DNA from: Desulfomonile tiedjei DSM 6799
GTDB taxonomy: Bacteria > Desulfobacterota > Desulfomonilia > Desulfomonilales > Desulfomonilaceae
Direction of reading: 5' to 3'
NCBI RefSeq assembly: GCF_000266945.1
Contig: NC_018025.1
Coordinates: forward strand, 1,302,001 to 1,366,000
Length of the DNA: 64,000 nt
Shown: positions 59,952-64,000 of the stretch, piece by piece
Layout: every line of letters begins with the position of its first letter
How positions within the stretch are numbered: position 1 is the first letter of the stretch
Program-made: the position numbers and the translations under genes
The notes under the pieces: generated by a model
The model's input: the letters and a program-made list of their open reading frames with translations, nothing else
What the model was told of the DNA's origin: nothing
Databases searched by the model: none

Positions 59952-60812
59952 TTAAGTGCCTAATTCCCTATGCTTGACTTCCACTCTCGTATAATCGTTC
60001 CGAACGAGCAACTGCGCTATGTGTTCCGCAACGAGCACCGATCTGTGAAATCCACCCGTACATCCGATTGAAATAGTAAAGTACTGCTTCCCTTCCCGTA
60101 TGTAAAGAGGTAATAGGAACGTCAACAATTCTTCAAATTTATCAAGGAACTTGCGGGTAACTTCATGTCCGAGCAACCAGTTTGCCACACTAGGATCGCG
60201 GCCGTCTTTTGCTTTCAACTCCTCGACAAAAAAGGGATTCGGCAAGAAACGCACATCCAGAACCATGTCGGATTCCACGGGGACACCTTTTCCGAATCCG
60301 AAAGACATGACCACAACTTTTAAGTAATCGCTTCTATAGCTGTTGAATATTTTCCTGATTTCGTCACGGAGTTGATGAACCGTCATATCGGAGGTATCGA
60401 TGATCCAGTCCGACCGCTCGCGTATTTCCTGCAGTTCTTTTCGTTCTTTATTGATCCCATCCAGGAGGTTTCCTCTTGGCGCAAGAGGATGCTGACGTCG
60501 AGTCTGGCTGTAGCGCCGGACCAACACATCGTCTCTCGAATCCAGGAACAGAACGTCCAGACTCACCCCAGCCAATTCCAACGATTTCATGATGCTGGAA
60601 TAGCGAGGAAAGAATTCCCTTTGTCTCAGATCTATTATCAAGGCGAGGCGAGCGATTTCGCCCCCCGTGCTGTCCGCCAGTTCCAGGAGTTTGGGGAGAA
60701 GGTCCACAGGCAAATTGTCCACACAGAAGAATCCGACATCTTCCAGAGTCTTCGCTGCCGTAGATTTTCCTGAACCGGACATGCCCGTTACAATGACAAT
60801 TTTCCTATTCAT
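59952..60812 (-). CDS. rapZ: RNase adaptor / nucleotide-binding protein RapZ
   Basis: 286 residues. P-loop GMSGSGKST at 10-18, LVRRYSQTRRQHPL, and the C-terminal domain with SFGFGKGVPVESDMVLDVRFLPNPF, LLPLYIREGKQYFTISIGCTGGFHRSVLVAEHIA. In enterobacteria RapZ controls glucosamine-6-phosphate synthase via sRNAs; in other groups its role is less clear. It overlaps hprK by 4 nt. Confidence 0.96.
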   Translation of the reverse strand: MNRKIVIVTGMSGSGKSTAAKTLEDVGFFCVDNLPVDLLPKLLELADSTGGEIARLALIIDLRQREFFPRYSSIMKSLELAGVSLDVLFLDSRDDVLVRRYSQTRRQHPLAPRGNLLDGINKERKELQEIRERSDWIIDTSDMTVHQLRDEIRKIFNSYRSDYLKVVVMSFGFGKGVPVESDMVLDVRFLPNPFFVEELKAKDGRDPSVANWLLGHEVTRKFLDKFEELLTFLLPLYIREGKQYFTISIGCTGGFHRSVLVAEHIAQLLVRNDYTRVEVKHRELGT

Positions 60813-61291
60813 GAGTGTTTCACTGTGTCTGCATCACAAAAACGTCGTGCGAGAATCTCAATGAGGAGCGAAGGGTCAATGCTTTCAGTCACCGGTACGC
60901 GGACACTGGGGATCTCCTTGTCCAGGAGATTTGTAGTTCGCGTTTCCGGTTCAACTCGTCCCGAATCCCGCATTGGATCGTAAGCGTCCAAATCGGCAAT
61001 GAAGTCTATTCGTGCCGATTCGGCCACTCCGTGGGGGAACAGCGAACGGGCTTCAAAAACACCCAATCCCCGGACTTCTATTCTGACGTCTTTCTCCAGT
61101 GCCCTGCCCACCAGCGTTCCATCAGGTCCGGCGGTAATGTTGACAAGATCGTCCGCGACCAGACGGTGACCCCGATTCATGAGCTTGATGGCTGTGGCGG
61201 ATTTGCCCGAACCGGAAAGCCCCCGGATGAATACGCCAACTCCGTAAACTCTGACGAGAGAACCTCGTAATTTCGCGGATACCATGCTCAT
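60809..61291 (-). CDS. hprK: Short HPr kinase/phosphorylase (catalytic domain only)
   Basis: 160 residues against about 310 in Gram-positive HprK: the N-terminal DRTGG-like domain is missing, as in alphaproteobacterial short forms. Walker A is GLSGSGKSA (24-32), and RLVADDLVNI and EVRGLGVFEARSLFPHG match the catalytic and signature motifs. It would phosphorylate a serine of HPr and so control the PTS. First gene of hprK-rapZ-EIIA-EIIB; no clear ribosome-binding site was found for ATG 61291. Confidence 0.92.
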   Translation of the reverse strand: MSMVSAKLRGSLVRVYGVGVFIRGLSGSGKSATAIKLMNRGHRLVADDLVNITAGPDGTLVGRALEKDVRIEVRGLGVFEARSLFPHGVAESARIDFIADLDAYDPMRDSGRVEPETRTTNLLDKEIPSVRVPVTESIDPSLLIEILARRFCDADTVKHS

Positions 61292-61352
61292 TCATACCAT
61301 GTGTTGATTTGCGGATCAAATTATTAGCATTTCACATGCAATGAGAAAATGG

Positions 61353-61381
61353 TTGACATCCGGCTAAATATACATTAATTG
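61353..61381 (+). promoter_or_regulatory. Sigma-70-type promoter of the thioredoxin-like gene
   Basis: Perfect -35 TTGACA (61353-61358), 17-nt spacer and a weak -10 TAATTG (61376-61381) in AT-rich DNA. The leader to GTG 61429 is about 40 nt. Confidence 0.45.
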
Positions 61382-61428
61382 CAATATTGCTGTATATCAA
61401 TATTGTTCACCCGAAAGGAGCAAACCGA

Positions 61429-62055
61429 GTGCCTCTCTTCAAAAACATCATGGCAATCCTGACGATCATTCTTATAAGTGTTTCTGCTGCTCATGCCACT
61501 GACCTTACCCAGGCTGCAAACATTTTCCTGTATCCCAAGCGGTTCCAGGTCGCGAATATGGAACTGAAGACATCTTCCGGGCAAACGGTATCATTAAAAG
61601 ACTATCGCGGAAAGGTCGTGCTGTTACATTTCTGGTCTATAAACTGCCCAGCCTGCAAAGTTGAAGAACCGCTGCTCCATCAGTTAAAGAAAAACTTTGG
61701 ACCACTGGGATTGGAAATTCTGGCAGTCAACTTCGTTGATTCACCTCAGGAAATTATGGGGTATGCAGCCACACACGGATCGCCGTTTCCTGTCCTGTTT
61801 GACGCGGGCAAAGGGTTTGGGCTGAAAGTCGTGAACATGAGCGGCCGGAACACCGCATTTGTCGTGAACCCCATGCAAGAGGCAATACTTGAAGTTCCTG
61901 GCTTTCCAACAACCTACATTGTAGATTGCACAGGAAACGCTGTGGGATACAGCGTGGGTGTCGCCCGGTGGAACAATCAAGCTGCAGTACAGCTCATTCA
62001 GTCTCTCGTGGCTGACAAGAAATTCTGTGTGGCGGCGAATAATACCATTCGATAA
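61429..62055 (+). CDS. Exported TlpA/ResA-like thioredoxin-fold protein
   Basis: About 208 residues from GTG 61429, which has AAAGGAG 8 nt upstream; the longer frame from 61387 has no such signal. Signal peptide (about 1-24, ILTIILISVSAAHA). Thioredoxin fold with the redox motif INCPACKVEEPLL (CPAC) and the cis-proline loop GFPTTYIVD. The segment between them holds an unusual insertion (KVVNMSGRNTAFVVNP). CPAC is uncommon; related proteins work as periplasmic disulfide reductases in cytochrome c maturation, but nothing nearby confirms that. Confidence 0.85.
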   Translation: MPLFKNIMAILTIILISVSAAHATDLTQAANIFLYPKRFQVANMELKTSSGQTVSLKDYRGKVVLLHFWSINCPACKVEEPLLHQLKKNFGPLGLEILAVNFVDSPQEIMGYAATHGSPFPVLFDAGKGFGLKVVNMSGRNTAFVVNPMQEAILEVPGFPTTYIVDCTGNAVGYSVGVARWNNQAAVQLIQSLVADKKFCVAANNTIR

Positions 62056-62211
62056 CCGGTCGCAAGTGAACGTCACACATTTGATCTAAGAAGATGCGAT
62101 TAGCTGAAGTTTCAGGGTAAAACAACTCCTCTCTCTTCGTCATGACGGGAGAACTGTTCGATAAATGCGTGCAGAGTTGGACCTGTACGCTTGGGGAGTG
62201 CCAGTTTTCCC

Positions 62212-62240
62212 TTGACAAGGGGGGTTTAGATTGTTAGCTT
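62212..62240 (+). promoter_or_regulatory. Possible promoter of tRNA-Val and thrS
   Basis: Perfect -35 TTGACA (62212-62217), 17-nt spacer, poor -10 TAGCTT (62235-62240). It lies 11 nt ahead of the tRNA. Confidence 0.4.
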
Positions 62241-62250
62241 TTTTCGATGA

Positions 62251-62325
62251 AGGCGCGTAGCTCAGGGGGAGAGCATCACCTTGACGCGGTGAGGGTCTGG
62301 GGTTCAAATCCCCACGCGCCTACCA
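62251..62325 (+). tRNA. tRNA-Val (GAC anticodon)
   Basis: 75-nt cloverleaf with encoded CCA. Acceptor arms AGGCGCG and CGCGCCT pair over 7 bp, D-arm GCTC/GAGC, anticodon stem TCACC/GGTGA with loop TTGACGC giving anticodon GAC (valine, GUC codons and wobble), T-arm TGGGG/CCCCA with loop TTCAAAT. Discriminator A, then CCA. Confidence 0.96.
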
Positions 62326-62379
62326 GAGTACGAAGTTTTCCTTCCCGAATAAGAAAGAAAGAGGAGGGTTTTCCATTCA

Positions 62380-62436
62380 ATGATAAACAACGGGTTTCGG
62401 TACCCACCTGTTAAGATGTGTTTGCTTAAAGTATGA
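62380..62436 (+). CDS. 18-codon leader ORF overlapping the thrS start
   Basis: ATG 62380 opens an 18-residue frame ([10 protein letters not shown]...) whose TGA overlaps the thrS ATG as ATGA. AGGAGGG lies 11 nt before the ATG, slightly far but strong, while thrS itself has no ribosome-binding site. This arrangement suggests that ribosomes finishing the leader re-initiate on thrS. The peptide contains no Thr codon, so classic threonine attenuation is not indicated. Confidence 0.45.
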   Translation: MINNGFRYPPVKMCLLKV

Positions 62437-64000
62437 ACCCCTCCGTAGATATCCAAGTACAAGGCGAAAACAAGTCCTATTCTTCCGGAATAACCCCTGG
62501 AGACATATTGCAGGATCTTGGCATCGGCAATGGTCGTGAAATCGTTGCAGCGGATTTTAACGGCCACTCCATCGATTTGAGCACTCCGCTTACCGAATCG
62601 GGATCTCTCGATTTCATTGCGGTTCGGTCTCCCAGAGGTCTTGACATACTCAGGCATTCAACCGCACACGTGATGGCCCAGGCGGTCAAGGAACTGTTTC
62701 CGGATGCGAAAGTTACCATAGGACCGGCAATAGAAGACGGCTTTTACTACGATTTCGACACTTCGAGGCCCTTCACGCCCGAAGATCTGGAGAAAATCGA
62801 AACTCGCATGCAGGAGATCGTCAAAGGACGCCTGCCGTTCAGGCGTTTCGTTCTCCCGAGAGATGAAGCGACAAGATTTTTCCAGGAAAAGAACGAAACC
62901 TACAAAGTCGAATTGATCCGGGACATTAATGAAGCGGAGCTGAGCCTCTACACGCAGGGGGATTTCACGGATCTTTGCCGCGGACCTCATATTCCCGATT
63001 CCGGGTTCATCAAAGGTTTCAAGCTCACGAAAGTAGCAGGGGCTTATTGGCGGGGTGATGAGCGCAATCCCATGCTGCAGCGTATTTATGGTACAGCGTT
63101 TCCCTCCAAAGATGAACTCAAGGGTTACCTGCGTCTTCTCGAAGAAGCGAAAAAAAGAGATCACCGCAAAATCGGACGGGAACTGGATCTGTTTTCCATA
63201 GTGGATGACGTCGGTCCGGGTTTGGTTATCTGGCATCCGAAAGGTGCCATGCTCAGGTATCTCATCGAAGATTTCGAGCGGGTGGAGCACATTAAACGCG
63301 GCTATCAACTGGTCCAGGGACCGCAGATTCTGAAACGGGAGCTTTGGGAAAAATCAGGTCATTTTGATAATTACCGGGACAATATGTATTTCACCACTGT
63401 GGACGAGATAGATTACGGTATCAAACCGATGAACTGCCTTGCTCATATGATGATATACCGATCCAAGATCCGGTCTTATCGCGATCTGCCGCTCCGATTT
63501 TTCGAATTAGGAACCGTTCACCGGCATGAGAAAAGTGGTGTGCTTCACGGCTTGTTGAGAGTGAGACAGTTCACTCAGGATGATGCACACATCCTGTGTA
63601 CTCCGGAGCAGCTCAATGACGAGATCCTCGGCATCATCAATTTTGTCCGAGATGTTATGGGCATGTTCGGATTCGAGTACACCATGGAACTGAGCACCCG
63701 CCCCGAGAAATCCATCGGTACGGATGAAGATTGGGAACGTGCGACCAATGCCCTGGAGAGCACTTTGAAGCAACTTCAGGTAAACTATGAGATCAATGAA
63801 GGCGACGGCGCATTCTATGGACCGAAGATAGACATTAAACTGAAGGACGCTCTGTCACGCTCATGGCAATGTGCGACGATTCAGTGCGATTTCACTTTGC
63901 CGGACCGATTCGATCTCACGTACGTCGACTCTGACGGGCAACGGAAACGACCTGTCATGATTCACCGGGTGGTACTTGGAGCCATAGAGAGATTCATAGG
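62433..64000 (+). CDS. thrS: Threonyl-tRNA synthetase, 3' end outside window
   Basis: About 522 residues are present. Order: N-terminal TGS domain (1-65), editing domain with the H75-x3-H79 motif ([12 protein letters not shown]) and the usual second-site residues further on, then the class II catalytic core ([34 protein letters not shown] with the zinc-ligand Cys, [31 protein letters not shown]). The common MNCPGH block reads MNCLAH here. It charges tRNA-Thr and deacylates Ser-tRNA-Thr. The gene reads off the window end; in related genomes infC, rpmI and rplT follow. Confidence 0.96.
   Translation, partial: MNPSVDIQVQGENKSYSSGITPGDILQDLGIGNGREIVAADFNGHSIDLSTPLTESGSLDFIAVRSPRGLDILRHSTAHVMAQAVKELFPDAKVTIGPAIEDGFYYDFDTSRPFTPEDLEKIETRMQEIVKGRLPFRRFVLPRDEATRFFQEKNETYKVELIRDINEAELSLYTQGDFTDLCRGPHIPDSGFIKGFKLTKVAGAYWRGDERNPMLQRIYGTAFPSKDELKGYLRLLEEAKKRDHRKIGRELDLFSIVDDVGPGLVIWHPKGAMLRYLIEDFERVEHIKRGYQLVQGPQILKRELWEKSGHFDNYRDNMYFTTVDEIDYGIKPMNCLAHMMIYRSKIRSYRDLPLRFFELGTVHRHEKSGVLHGLLRVRQFTQDDAHILCTPEQLNDEILGIINFVRDVMGMFGFEYTMELSTRPEKSIGTDEDWERATNALESTLKQLQVNYEINEGDGAFYGPKIDIKLKDALSRSWQCATIQCDFTLPDRFDLTYVDSDGQRKRPVMIHRVVLGAIERFI

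Noticed and set aside
62326-62432. T-box or tRNA-Thr-like operator upstream of thrS
   Set aside because: There is no T-box core or terminator/antiterminator pair, and no convincing tRNA-Thr anticodon-arm mimic; the short leader ORF explains the layout better.

Overview
The window looks like chromosome of an anaerobic, probably sulfate-reducing Desulfobacterota ("deltaproteobacterial") bacterium, possibly close to Desulfomonile or Syntrophobacter. The main support is a full-length DsrC with both C-terminal redox cysteines (33408-33725). Also consistent are the last two steps of menaquinone synthesis, a split purine enzyme (IMP cyclohydrolase without the transformylase half), a mannose-family PTS module with a short HPr kinase, RapZ, LolA, a type IV pilus secretin, and many short palindromic intergenic repeats. 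The genus is an inference.

Layout. 1-4068: plus-strand run of cysS (5' end outside the window), an ECF-type ATPase, a LolA-like carrier and rimO. 4069-5101: repeat-rich gap ending in a strong promoter and structured leader for a lone pilQ-like secretin. 8585-18234 (minus strand): two unknown proteins, proA, and a probable operon marR > membrane fusion protein > RND pump > two SAM methyltransferases. 18566-25926: mobB with a small upstream ORF, an IclR regulator, an unknown cysteine-rich protein, a three-subunit molybdenum hydroxylase resembling 4-hydroxybenzoyl-CoA reductase, a ThiS/MoaD-like sulfur carrier and a methyltransferase. 25986-33188: an unknown protein, a slipin, a small four-TM protein of the PF04020 holin-like family, a NamZ-like muramidase, an M20 peptidase, a TolC-family protein and a small secreted protein. 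33408-37576: dsrC, a TPR protein, a PlsB-type acyltransferase and a small exported protein. 38012-42559: a cyclic-nucleotide-binding-domain protein behind a consensus sigma-54 promoter, a YeiH-type transporter with an unusual inserted domain, and a beta-CASP nuclease. 42814-48112: ndk, rlmN, an APH/P-loop fusion, a TPR lipoprotein, the purH cyclohydrolase half and purE. 48597-53321: operon of a TetR regulator, an NMT1/SsuA-type ABC importer, ubiE/menG and menA. 53686-61291 (minus strand): a lipoprotein, a membrane spermidine-synthase-like protein, an exported PCMT, rimI, and hprK-rapZ-EIIA-EIIB-EIIC. 61429-64000: an exported thioredoxin-like protein, tRNA-Val(GAC), a short leader ORF and thrS (3' end outside the window).

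I see no CRISPR array, prophage, transposase or rRNA. Non-coding structure is the most distinctive part: two copies of a roughly 175-bp MITE-like element, three copies of a second dispersed repeat, several one-off palindromic elements, a consensus sigma-54 promoter with a possible upstream activator site, and a TetR-type operator separated from its gene by one of the MITE-like copies. All functions are read from sequence motifs and family knowledge; no database search was run.
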